Counted from the first letter of the stretch, positions 1 to 7,328 are shown. The stretch is DNA of 36,736 bases from Acinetobacter sp. UBA3106 (GCA_002365595.1 DFAM01000019.1:22658-59393), one strand, 5' to 3'. Notes: generated from the letters alone by a model not told the origin. Numbers and translations are program-made.

Positions 1-279
1 TGTTTGTTTCTTATTCGAATGATGGCCTGATACAGCAATCCCACCAAAACCATGGTGGTTAGGATATATAGATAAATCATTATTATTATTTTCCAAAAGA
101 AATGTGACAAAGTAGTTATTATTAGGTTGTTTATCAATCACTAGAAAAAGGGATATTGGGTGCGAATGATCGCATTTTTTTATTATTTTAAGATTTCCAT
201 CATCATAAATCAGTTGGCTAACAAGAAGAAGAGATTCACCACACCATATATGTAACTTATTATTAAAATTAAGGAAAAA
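1..279 (-). pseudogene. Open frame without a start codon, leaving the window (possible 5'-truncated gene)
   Basis: On the minus strand the frame read from 279 down to 1 has no stop for 93 codons, which is long for DNA this AT-rich. The inferred protein is rich in Asn, Ile and Leu (for example LFLVIDKQPNNNYFVTFLLE near its middle). No ATG occurs in frame; the only GTG is at the V of LVID, roughly halfway, and the frame begins just after a TGA at 280-282. It lies directly downstream of rluA in the same direction. This could be a coding remnant that lost its 5' end, or a gene starting at the internal GTG and continuing outside. I do not recognise the family. Confidence 0.35.
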
Positions 280-307
280 TCAAAAAAATTAAATTTAAAT
301 GCCCAGA

Positions 308-973
308 TTAAAAAGGTACTGTGACCTTAATTTCAACCTCTGCTCCAGTTAAAGGCTGTTTAAAAGCCAGATAACTGGCATGTAAAGCCATACGCTTTAA
401 CGGGCTTTGCTGCGGTGCGGGATGATAGAGCTTGTCACCGGTAATCGGATGTCCGATATATTGCATATGTACCCGCAGCTGATGTGAACGCCCGGTAATC
501 GGGGTCAGCAGTACCCGGGTGATATCGTCCGTTTCAGAATATTGCAAAGCCTGATACAGGGTCTGGGCAGGTTTTCCCAACTCAAAATGCACAATCTGAC
601 GAGGCCGGTTTTCCCAGTCGGTAATTAAGGGTACGTCAACCCTGCCCTCGGCTTCGAGTTTGCCTTGAACCAGCGCAATATAGTTTTTTTGTACCGTACG
701 CGCCTGAAACATTTTACTGACAGCCACTTCTGCTTCACGGTGTTTGGCAAACATCAAAATACCCGAGGTTGCCATATCTAAACGGTGGGTAATTTTGGCA
801 TGCGGGTACTGTTCCAATACACGACAATAAGCACTGTCATGGTGTTCAGGCAAACGTCCCGGAACGGACAACAACCCGGCCGGTTTCTCAATGACCACCA
901 GGTCTTCATCTTCATAGACAATAGCGAGCGGTTCCTGAGGCGGCATATACACGAAGTTGTCGTTGATGGGCAT
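308..973 (-). CDS. rluA: Pseudouridine synthase, RluA type (23S rRNA U746 / tRNA U32)
   Basis: Converts uridine to pseudouridine in 23S rRNA and certain tRNAs; RluA of E. coli is the dual-specificity enzyme. The catalytic-loop motif HRLDMATSG is intact with the Asp nucleophile at about residue 66 (64 in E. coli). PPQEP, KPAGLLSVPGR, PITGRSHQLRVHM and GHPITGD match RluA closely. The start is chosen at MPINDNFVYM because this gives 221 residues, close to the usual 219, and places PPQEP about 10 residues in. An upstream ATG (988) and a TTG (1033) are in frame, and none has a clear ribosome-binding site. The 148-residue gene upstream is 81 nt away on the same strand and may be co-transcribed. Confidence 0.9.
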   Translation of the reverse strand: MPINDNFVYMPPQEPLAIVYEDEDLVVIEKPAGLLSVPGRLPEHHDSAYCRVLEQYPHAKITHRLDMATSGILMFAKHREAEVAVSKMFQARTVQKNYIALVQGKLEAEGRVDVPLITDWENRPRQIVHFELGKPAQTLYQALQYSETDDITRVLLTPITGRSHQLRVHMQYIGHPITGDKLYHPAPQQSPLKRMALHASYLAFKQPLTGAEVEIKVTVPF

Positions 974-1054
974 GGCACAATACGGCATCTGGGAGAATGG
1001 GCGCAAAATAACAATCTCTGTTACAGCTGTCAATGCTGCTAGGTCGCGCTAAAA

Positions 1055-1501
1055 TTATGGCTGACCGGGTTTTTCCAGCGTGGTTTTATAGCTGTCTTTC
1101 AGGATGTCTAACTGGCCATTTAAAAAATGGTTTAGGTATGCTCTGGCCTGATCCAGACTGAGCTGTGTAAAAGCCACATAATCCTTGTTTTTTAAAGTGA
1201 TGAGGCCAAAAAAATCCTTTTGCGGGGTGATAATTTCAATATCACTGTCCAGTTTAAATGCCAGCTGATCGGAAGCCGAATAGGCATTCAGGCTAAGGCG
1301 CAGGCATTGCTGGGTATCACTATCGGTTACGGTAAAGCTGGTAATGGCCCCGTTCATTTCCAGCTGCGAAACCAGTTGGCGACGCCAGTTAATTGCATCG
1401 AATTGGCTTAATATTTCTGAACTTTCAAATAATCCTAAAGCTTCAGCATCCTGCTCACTCAAGTGCTGCGGATGACGAATTTCCAATTCGTATTTTTTCA
1501 T
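1055..1501 (-). CDS. Conserved-looking hypothetical protein, 148 aa
   Basis: A soluble, acidic protein with no signal peptide or membrane segment. It begins MKKYELEIRHPQHL and ends in a Lys/Pro-rich tail. The body alternates short beta-like stretches (SFTVTDSD, AFKLDSDIEIITP) with a C-terminal amphipathic helix. I recognise no catalytic motif and assign no function. It precedes rluA on the same strand, so the two may share a transcript. Base composition is like that of the neighbouring core genes, so there is no sign of recent transfer. Confidence 0.75.
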   Translation of the reverse strand: MKKYELEIRHPQHLSEQDAEALGLFESSEILSQFDAINWRRQLVSQLEMNGAITSFTVTDSDTQQCLRLSLNAYSASDQLAFKLDSDIEIITPQKDFFGLITLKNKDYVAFTQLSLDQARAYLNHFLNGQLDILKDSYKTTLEKPGQP

Positions 1502-1703
1502 TGTTATTGGCTCATTTAAAATACTTGAATTTTATTCTAGCAAGAGTTTTTTCAGCCGACTATTTTGTTTGTTGATGGAAAATTAATTTATATCAATTGA
1601 TAAGTATAATTTTAATGATGCAATGCACATTTAGTTGAATAAAATTTGATGCAGATTAAATAAAGGAAAAGAAAAAGAATTGTTATTTTTTATTGTTTGG
1701 AAA

Positions 1704-1934
1704 AATTTTTTAGGGGGTTAGGGAAAACATTGTGGTTTACTTCAACTATCATGCTTTGTAAGTCATGATCTTATAGCCTATAAACTTGTGATCTATAGCG
1801 TCCTAAGCCGAATCGAGACCTTGTGGGTAAGTACTGCACTGACGTTGTACGTAACTGGCAGCAATCTGCTCTTTTCGATCCCTTATCACACCCTTGAGAC
1901 ATATATTAGTTAAAGACGGCCGGGATTAATTTCC
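1704..1934 (+). ncRNA. Structured non-coding repeat, copy 1 (candidate small RNA)
   Basis: About 230 nt that reappear at 3348-3577, with long near-identical blocks such as CTATAGCGTCCTAAGCCGAA and CCTTGTGGGTAAGTAC and no coding potential. Predicted elements are: a closing stem pairing AGGGA (about 1720) with TCCCT (about 1880); a short stem TGGTT/AACTA; a stem ATCATG/CATGAT (1748-1769) closed over TTTGTAA; CTATA/TATAG (1778-1798); and ACGT-TGT-ACGT (1842-1852). Stems differ from copy 2 by paired changes, as expected of a folded RNA. Strand is inferred: one pair is G-U when read on plus but A-C on minus, and GGGA-TTAAT-TTCC near the 3' end also needs a wobble on plus. A TATAAT lies at 1605-1610. 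No family was recognised. Confidence 0.6.
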
Positions 1935-2105
1935 TCAGTTTTTTAATTTTTTATTAATTCTGGAAATTATTTTCTTTAAATGCAGGATGAAAAGAATTTT
2001 TTATCTTCCCGCTTAAAATAAAGATTTTTTATTGCATAAAAAACAGGATTACTGGAATTTGTCTTCAAATTAAATCCTATGCCTGCCTGTATTTTTTTGC
2101 TCGGT

Positions 2106-2819
2106 TTAATCGGCGAGATAATAGTCTACTGTGGACACCACACGAACTTTCTTTAAATACGGCGTATTACTGTCGCGATCTTCAATACTAAACAGCCCCT
2201 GATTGGCCGCCTTGATTTTTCCTAAACGGCTTTTAGAATCTGCAGCAAATTTTTCTGCCACACTGCGGGCATTTTGCGTCGCCTGCTCAATCATGGCCGG
2301 TTTAATATCATTTAACTTGGTAAATAAATATTCGGTGCGCTGACCCGCATCATCTCCGCCAAAGGCAATGCCCTTTTTACCCAAGGCCACCATACGACTT
2401 TGTGCAGCCCTGACTGCATCTATTTTATGAGTATAGACAGTAATGGTTTGATGTGCAGTATAACGCAGTGCCACATTGGCATCGCCGCCATATTGCTGCG
2501 CGTATTTATCGGTCGTGACTGGAGCTGCCGTGGTAATTTCCTGCGCAGTAAAACCCTCGGCTTTTAAAAATGCCTGAATTTGCTGGGTGTGTATTTCCAT
2601 CGTGTCATAGAGCTGGGTCAGGTCCTGACTGGCCGAGCTAAAACGAATCGGCCATACCGCCACATCGGCTTTCACCTCACGTTCAGATAACCCTTTGACC
2701 GAAACTATACGTTCATATTGTTTAATTTTGACCGCACTACTGCCTAGAATCCATCCTGCAATAATCATCCCTAAACAAATAAAAACACCTAAAATCAGTG
2801 CAGGTTTGAATTGATTCAT
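2106..2819 (-). CDS. SIMPL (DUF541) domain protein, membrane-anchored
   Basis: 237 residues. One N-terminal hydrophobic segment (about residues 8-26, LILGVFICLGMIIAGWIL) is either an uncleaved anchor or a signal peptide, so the rest should face the periplasm. It is followed by a SIMPL/DUF541 domain: VSVKGLSEREVKADVAVW, the repeated TTAAPVTTDKY and ITVYTHKIDAVRAAQ segments, and a C-terminal VRVVSTVDYYL strand. The family is widespread in periplasms and outer membranes, with no agreed biochemical role (links to stress tolerance have been reported for BP26/YggE relatives). The start has a strong AAGGAG/GGGGGAG leader. It lies between the two ncRNA repeat copies. Confidence 0.85.
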   Translation of the reverse strand: MNQFKPALILGVFICLGMIIAGWILGSSAVKIKQYERIVSVKGLSEREVKADVAVWPIRFSSASQDLTQLYDTMEIHTQQIQAFLKAEGFTAQEITTAAPVTTDKYAQQYGGDANVALRYTAHQTITVYTHKIDAVRAAQSRMVALGKKGIAFGGDDAGQRTEYLFTKLNDIKPAMIEQATQNARSVAEKFAADSKSRLGKIKAANQGLFSIEDRDSNTPYLKKVRVVSTVDYYLAD

Positions 2820-2941
2820 GCTCCCCCAACTCCTTTTTTGCTTGTTTTTCTATTCGGCTTGTCGTGTTTTTATCCACTTAAAAACTGCTGTTTAAAGATG
2901 ATCTAGCCATATACGCTGTTTTTTAAATTATTCGATCCGGC

Positions 2942-3193
2942 TCAGGACGTGTGGATGAGATAGAGGGCCAGAAACGGCACCACATTCAGCAATAAAATAC
3001 CAATTTTATATACTGCCATGCCTGCATAATGAATGGCATCAAAAGTGGGATCGGAAAGTTGGAACCATTTGCCATGCACCTGTTTCATCCATTGACGGGC
3101 AAAAATAAAGACCAAAAACCAGATCATTAATATGATGTAATTAATAAGTAAGGAACAAAGAAAAAAACGACTCCAAAAATCATAATTCGACAT
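2942..3193 (-). CDS. Small two-helix membrane protein, DUF6868-like
   Basis: 83 residues with two predicted membrane helices (about residues 10-32 and 58-80) joined by a polar loop containing ARQWMKQVHGKWFQLS and FDAIHYAGMAVYKIG. This combination of aromatic/basic loop and second helix resembles the DUF6868 family from memory; I could not search. Function is unknown. It is 122 nt upstream of the SIMPL gene on the same strand, and that gap holds no obvious terminator, so co-transcription is possible. The SD-like GGCGGT is about 9 nt before the ATG. Confidence 0.75.
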   Translation of the reverse strand: MSNYDFWSRFFLCSLLINYIILMIWFLVFIFARQWMKQVHGKWFQLSDPTFDAIHYAGMAVYKIGILLLNVVPFLALYLIHTS

Positions 3194-3347
3194 TTTTATT
3201 GACCGCCTGGGTGCTTGCTTATGATTTCTAAATTAGCAGATTTAATAAACTAAAATGAACAACTGATTTGTATCAGGTTTTTTGAATGTAATTTCAATAT
3301 AATCGATTTGATCTTTAATAATTTTTTTATAGCTTTATTTACCGGAG

Positions 3348-3577
3348 AATTTTTTAAGGGGATGAGGGAAAACATCTATGGTTTACTTCAACCATTATAA
3401 CTTTGTAAGTTATAACCCTGTGCCTATAAATTGGTAATCTATAGCGTCCTAAGCCGAATCAAGACCTTGTGGGTAAGTACTACACTGGCGTTATACGCAA
3501 CTGGCAGCAAGCTACTCTTTTCGATCCCTATCACCCTTGAGATATAGAATAGCCAATCTGCTGCGGGATTAATTTCC
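3348..3577 (+). ncRNA. Structured non-coding repeat, copy 2 (candidate small RNA)
   Basis: Second copy of the element at 1704-1934. The closing stem can pair AAGGG..GAT..AGGGA (3355-3369) with TCCCT..ATC..CCCTT (about 3525-3538). The TGGTT/AACCA stem is fully Watson-Crick here. The main hairpin is TTATAACTT-TGT-AAGTTATAA (3394-3414), where copy 1 has C-G and G-C in place of the U-A and A-U pairs. The small hairpin is GCGT-TAT-ACGC, against ACGT-TGT-ACGT in copy 1. A 5-bp CGGGA/TTCCG hairpin closes the 3' end before a T-rich stretch. A TATAAT at 3298-3303 lies about 50 nt upstream; no good -35 was found. Confidence 0.6.
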
Positions 3578-3755
3578 GAAGATATTTTAATTTTGATCAT
3601 TTTCAGAATTTTTTCCCGCTTAATCTAAATTTATAAAAATATTTCCCAATTTAAGACAAAAGATTGCTTTTTATTGCGTTAAAGCCGCCTAGATTGCAAT
3701 TTTTTCTCCGCACTCCTGGATTGCAGTATTGAAAATTAGCTACGTTCATCGACTG

Positions 3756-4457
3756 CTATTTTTTCTTGGTCATTTCCGACAGTAAATCCAGTTGTATTTC
3801 CTGAATTTTTGCCAGACGATCCCACTGATGCATTAAAAGATGATCGAGTTTTTCATGTAAATGTCGAATTTCCAGTTCAGCTTTTAAGTTGACCTGATAA
3901 TCATTTTGCGAACGCAAACGGTCTTTGGCTTCCTGTCGGTTTTGGCTCATCATGATGACCGGCGCTTGAATGGCTGCCAGACAGGACAACATTAAATTCA
4001 ATAAAATAAATGGATATGGGTCGGCAGGATGTTTCACCATTACCACAGTATTGACCAAAATCCACAGGGCCAAGAAAATGGCAAAGCAGATCAAAAAGGT
4101 CCAGCTACCGCCGAAACTTGCAATTTTATCGGCCAGTTTTTCTCCAAAAGTCCAATTCTGATCAAGCTTATTCTCTATATTTTTACTGATCAGCTCATGT
4201 TGTTGCATACTGTTCAACACTTCATATTCCAGATCAGTGACTTCACCTTGTTCAGATTTCAATATGGACTGCACATACTGCATACGATATTTGGTTAAAT
4301 CGGCTTGGCAGATAAATTCGCCAGCTGACCATCCTGGAAAATCCTTGGCGATTTCCTCTGTAATGACTTTACGAATGGTTCCGATCGGGACTAGGCTTTT
4401 TTTAGGAAAGCTTTTCTTGCAGACCATGCATGTTTGACATTCTGTTCTTCCATTCAT
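3756..4457 (-). CDS. DUF1003 membrane protein with N-terminal cysteine cluster
   Basis: 233 residues from the chosen ATG. The DUF1003 core is recognisable: NWTFGEKLADKIASFGGSW leads into helix 1 (about TFLICFAIFLALWILVNTVV), then the family-typical DPYPFILLNLMLSCLAAIQA helix 2 and MMSQNRQEAKDR, followed by a long charged, likely coiled-coil C-terminus (about residues 175-230). The N-terminus has C7, C10 and C13 (CQTCMVC) and a later Cys in FICQADL, which may bind a metal. This start is preferred to the in-frame ATG 34 codons upstream because GAGGG sits 8 nt before it. The function of DUF1003 is unknown. Confidence 0.85.
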   Translation of the reverse strand: MNGRTECQTCMVCKKSFPKKSLVPIGTIRKVITEEIAKDFPGWSAGEFICQADLTKYRMQYVQSILKSEQGEVTDLEYEVLNSMQQHELISKNIENKLDQNWTFGEKLADKIASFGGSWTFLICFAIFLALWILVNTVVMVKHPADPYPFILLNLMLSCLAAIQAPVIMMSQNRQEAKDRLRSQNDYQVNLKAELEIRHLHEKLDHLLMHQWDRLAKIQEIQLDLLSEMTKKK

Positions 4458-4729
4458 ACCCCATACCCTCTGTTTAATCGATGATGCAATAGCTGCGAAG
4501 TGATGATGATTTCCAAGCTCAAATGGACGCTTACAGCTGATCATTATTTTGGCAGGCAAAGCTTAGTTTTAAATTAATTCCCTTAATCTTTTTAGACTTA
4601 TTTTAAGGCAACAGTATGCCAGGCTTAAAAATAAGGCTGCCGAATCACATCTAGCCAAAAAAGCTAAACCATTTTTGCTTAACTCATCAACCAAGTTTAA
4701 TCAAAAACTACAGCTAAATTCCCAGCCAT

Positions 4730-4957
4730 TTATCGAACATACAACTGTTTAACATTATGATTGATATAGGCATTTAAACCATCGCCATACTCGGCCAGCT
4801 GTTTCATGTTTTCGACATGCTGATAACCGGCACTGCTATAGCTGTAAGTATAGACTTTCGAGGTTTTCTTGAATTGGACACGAATAAACTCGTTACCAAT
4901 CTCGTAATTGGCCACACCAGAGTCGTGGTTCAGATCAAGATAATGTTGCAATTGCAC
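4730..4957 (-). CDS. Small hypothetical protein, possibly KTSC-like, 75 aa
   Basis: The frame opens with GTG (a weak GGGA lies about 5 nt upstream). The 75-residue product has a central basic/aromatic stretch, VQFKKTSKVYTYSYSSAG, followed by a helix and GLNAYINHNVKQLY. The order of a beta-rich half ending in a tyrosine-rich strand, then a helix, then G-(x)n-I-N, loosely resembles KTSC domains (named after a Lys-Thr-Ser-Cys motif), but the diagnostic Cys is absent. No signal peptide. It stands alone between divergent AT-rich stretches. The functional call is weak; that it is a gene is moderately likely. Confidence 0.5.
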   Translation of the reverse strand: MQLQHYLDLNHDSGVANYEIGNEFIRVQFKKTSKVYTYSYSSAGYQHVENMKQLAEYGDGLNAYINHNVKQLYVR

Positions 4958-5176
4958 TGTCCCAAATACATTGAATCTAGTGTTTTAGATGGAGGTTTAT
5001 TGGTTAATTTTCAATCATTTTTAATGATAAAATTCTAGCGTAATGGGACCTTATGGGAATTCTTAAACGTTGAATTCTGTCGGATGCAAAACAGCTGTAT
5101 CTTCCGATATTTATGCAAAACTTTATGCTTGATTAAAATCTTCATTTTCAACGGTCAGATCAATAAGCAACCCAAT

Positions 5177-5206
5177 AAAAAACTCCACCAATCCGGCAGA
5201 GTTTTT
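5177..5206 (-). terminator. Candidate intrinsic terminator after the 68-aa gene
   Basis: AAAAACTC and GAGTTTTT pair around a 13-nt loop, 17 nt beyond the stop at 5223. The stem is short with few GC pairs, so efficiency is uncertain. Confidence 0.5.
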
Positions 5207-5222
5207 ACAGTTTGGCTTTGAG

Positions 5223-5429
5223 TTATTCCGTACAGCATTTACTGCAACCTTCCACCTTTTCTGTTGGCCAGTTCATTCTTGCGCGTTTATAAGCGAGCTC
5301 GAAATTTGCGAAATAGCCAATCAAAATCTGGTCATCGCTTTTTGGCAGGTCTTCGCAGCCCAGTGTGGCATTGTGTATATGATGTATGCCTTTAGCTGCA
5401 GGTTGTTCATCTACAATAAATTTGATCAT
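5223..5429 (-). CDS. Small cysteine-ended hypothetical protein, 68 aa
   Basis: Begins MIKFIVDEQPAAKGIHHIHN and ends in GCSKCCTE, giving a terminal CxxCC cluster plus one earlier Cys (TLGCEDLP). A GGGGA motif 8 nt upstream supports the ATG. His and Cys residues could bind metal, but I do not recognise the family. It is a single gene with its own weak terminator. Confidence 0.65.
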   Translation of the reverse strand: MIKFIVDEQPAAKGIHHIHNATLGCEDLPKSDDQILIGYFANFELAYKRARMNWPTEKVEGCSKCCTE

Positions 5430-5620
5430 TGATAGTTCCCCGAATAATTTTTATAAAGTCGAAACCATTAATAAACCAATATAAAAATTATGGATTTAAT
5501 TCCATAATATAATTATGCTTTTATTGAGTAAAAATCAACCATTTTTAAAACAAATTTTAGCGATTCATTTTTAAAAATATTTTCAAAAAATTACCTCAGG
5601 AACACCCAGGAAAGGAAAAT

Positions 5621-6199
5621 TTATAAGGGGGAACTGCCTATATTATTTTGCTTCTTTTCACGTAGCCAACGCACTACCCAAACCAATGCAATCAAGCCAA
5701 CAATCACCACCAATATAGGAACAATCAATGACAAAACAGATAGTAGCAACGCACCGATCCACTCCCCTGTAGATACCACAGGATTGGCGATTCCACCTGT
5801 CGTTGCAGTAGAAATACCACGAACAGCCACCGTGCTTAATTGAACTGCACTTGCGGTACCGCCACCGACAATAATCGCTGCCGCCCAATTGGCAAATTGC
5901 GACATTTCCCCACTGCTGGTGGCCATAGTCGCTAGCGTGCCTGCAATCAAGGCGGCAGGCGTAGACACCGTGTCCAAAACATTGTCGACCCATGGAATAT
6001 AATAGGCTGCAATTTCACATACGGTTGCTATACCAAGTGCCAAACACACCGCAGGCATGGCTAGCCATTCAAAACCTTGCATCGGTTCAAACCAGCCCAT
6101 AAGGGATGCGATACTCATCACCAGCAAAGGTACAAATACGCGAAAACCACAGGCAGCGCTAAGGCCAATGCCGATACATAATCCCAAGATTGTTTCCAT
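5621..6199 (-). CDS. DUF4126 multi-pass inner-membrane protein
   Basis: 192 residues, strongly hydrophobic. Features typical of DUF4126 are the opening ILGLCIGIGLSAACGFRVFVP, the VCEIAAYYIPWVDNVLDTV segment after helix 3, the Gly-rich VGGGTASAVQLSTVAVRGIS stretch, and a C-terminal helix ending WVVRWLREKKQ. About five membrane passes are predicted. The second ATG (METILGL) is chosen because AAGGA is correctly spaced before it; the ATG two codons upstream lies almost on the SD. Function unknown. It is downstream of the accessory gene at 6312-6911, with the duplicated terminator at 6254-6286 in between. Confidence 0.85.
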   Translation of the reverse strand: METILGLCIGIGLSAACGFRVFVPLLVMSIASLMGWFEPMQGFEWLAMPAVCLALGIATVCEIAAYYIPWVDNVLDTVSTPAALIAGTLATMATSSGEMSQFANWAAAIIVGGGTASAVQLSTVAVRGISTATTGGIANPVVSTGEWIGALLLSVLSLIVPILVVIVGLIALVWVVRWLREKKQNNIGSSPL

Positions 6200-6253
6200 G
6201 CGCATTTCCTTTTCTGAGTTGAATTTATGTGGGCGCTCTAAAATGAAAGTAAC

Positions 6254-6286
6254 AAAAAAGCCCTATGGATGAATAGGGCTTTTTTA
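6254..6286 (-). terminator. Intrinsic terminator, distal copy of a duplicated pair
   Basis: Stem AAGCCCTA/TAGGGCTT with loop TGGATGAA and an A/T tract on each side. Thirty bases including the loop are identical to 6997-7026. It lies 26 nt after the stop of the 199-aa gene and probably ends its transcript. Confidence 0.85.
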
Positions 6287-6311
6287 ACTCATTGATGATC
6301 AATATAAAACA

Positions 6312-6911
6312 CTAAACGATCTGCTCAACCTCAATTATATCTTTGTTTGTCCAATCCCTAGGATGAGGCACAACAGCTAAAAAAACGTTTGCCTTTCCAT
6401 CATGCATGAGTTTTTTAATTGTATCGATTACCCAGCTCTTCATGACGCTTTTATCACTATTGCTCATAATGAAGAGCTTATTTTCAGCTGTTCCTAGCGC
6501 AAGTTTATTTATATCTAATAGAAGTGGTCTAGATGTACCTGTTTGAAATTCACTTTCTACAAGCCATTTTGCATTGCTAATAGCTTTAAATTTAGCTTTC
6601 TTATGTGCTGGTTCGAATTCAATCATCAGCGCGATTACAATATCAAATAAAAATTCGTTTAGACCAAATATTTTACGATCTTCAAGATTCGCATTGTTGC
6701 GATAAAAAGCACAAAATTCTTGATTATTAGTCTTATTGGATTCTTTCGTAAGCTGTAATAACTGGGCAGATAAATGTGCAATCCATTGTTTACTTCGATC
6801 ATTATGTTTTTTGCGTTCAATCATTTCAAGCTGACAACTTTCCTCTGAATTACATTTTTGTTTTGCATTTTTAAAAGCTATTTGTAAAATTCGCTCAAGA
6901 TCTTTTTTCAT
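6312..6911 (-). CDS. Accessory protein, possible PD-(D/E)XK-like fold, 199 aa
   Basis: I do not recognise the family with certainty. The first 60 residues are helical and charged, with two Cys (KCNSEESC). The core runs FGLNEFLFDIVIALMIEFE, then AKWLVESEF, then LLLDINKLALGTAENKLFI. Acidic E86, D90, E119 and E121 in a helix-strand-strand context recall the PD-(D/E)XK nuclease fold, with ExE replacing ExK; this is inference. The gene is markedly AT-rich compared with core neighbours. It has no SD and carries TATAGT 8 nt before the ATG, hinting at a leaderless transcript. Identical 30-nt terminators flank it, and the upstream neighbour is the zinc-ribbon gene. A small defence or mobile-cargo gene is plausible. 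Confidence 0.7.
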   Translation of the reverse strand: MKKDLERILQIAFKNAKQKCNSEESCQLEMIERKKHNDRSKQWIAHLSAQLLQLTKESNKTNNQEFCAFYRNNANLEDRKIFGLNEFLFDIVIALMIEFEPAHKKAKFKAISNAKWLVESEFQTGTSRPLLLDINKLALGTAENKLFIMSNSDKSVMKSWVIDTIKKLMHDGKANVFLAVVPHPRDWTNKDIIEVEQIV

Positions 6912-6996
6912 TCATACAAACTATAGAATTATTATTTAAAATCAATATACCATTGAAATAATAAAACTTTATGCTTTCACATATTATTATAGATAC

Positions 6997-7026
6997 AAAA
7001 AAGCCCTATGGATGAATAGGGCTTTT
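6997..7026 (-). terminator. Intrinsic terminator, proximal copy (after the zinc-ribbon gene)
   Basis: Same 30-nt hairpin as at 6257-6286. It follows the stop of the 49-aa zinc-ribbon gene by 37 nt and is presumably the ancestral copy; the second copy travels with the 199-aa gene. Confidence 0.85.
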
Positions 7027-7062
7027 GTTCAAAACAGAGGATAACTGTTTTATGGGTGCTGC

Positions 7063-7212
7063 TTAGGCAATCGCAATTTTATTGTTGAATTGATTGCCAA
7101 GGCATTTGGTACACGGTGGTAAACGATCAGTACCAATTTCTAAGTAGACGCGGTGTCCGCATTTGACACAAAAATAGAAGCCTGTTCCGGGTTTTTCGCC
7201 AGCAGTAACCAT
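7063..7212 (-). CDS. Small zinc-ribbon protein, 49 aa
   Basis: A 49-codon gene with a strong SD (GGAG, 7 nt before ATG). The product has two knuckles, FYFCVKCGHRVYL and LPPCTKCLGNQF: C-x2-C, about 15 residues, C-x2-C. This is the pattern of a single zinc ribbon filling nearly the whole protein. No partner domain is present, so it may act by binding nucleic acid or another protein, but no specific role can be claimed. Codon use looks like the core genes and unlike the AT-rich genes on either side, which suggests it belongs to the ancestral order DUF4126-zinc ribbon-acnD. Confidence 0.8.
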   Translation of the reverse strand: MVTAGEKPGTGFYFCVKCGHRVYLEIGTDRLPPCTKCLGNQFNNKIAIA

Positions 7213-7328
7213 TTTTGTTCTCCATGGGTTTTAGAAATGGTGAACTAACTATATCTTAATTGTGATGAATAGTGATTGTCCATTTTTGTAAATGATGATG
7301 TCGTTTGGGCGAAATCATAATTTTGGTT

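Noticed and set aside
1704..3577. Insertion sequence explaining the two repeats
   Set aside because: No transposase frame, no terminal inverted repeats and no target duplication were visible; internal stems with paired changes fit an RNA better.
4458..4559. 34-residue N-terminal extension of the DUF1003 protein
   Set aside because: The downstream ATG has a correctly spaced GAGGG; the extension is His/Lys-rich and not hydrophobic or domain-like.
5658..5993. 111-codon frame overlapping DUF4126 in another frame
   Set aside because: It is Cys/Arg/Trp-rich and lies wholly within the DUF4126 gene; it has the composition of an out-of-frame shadow.
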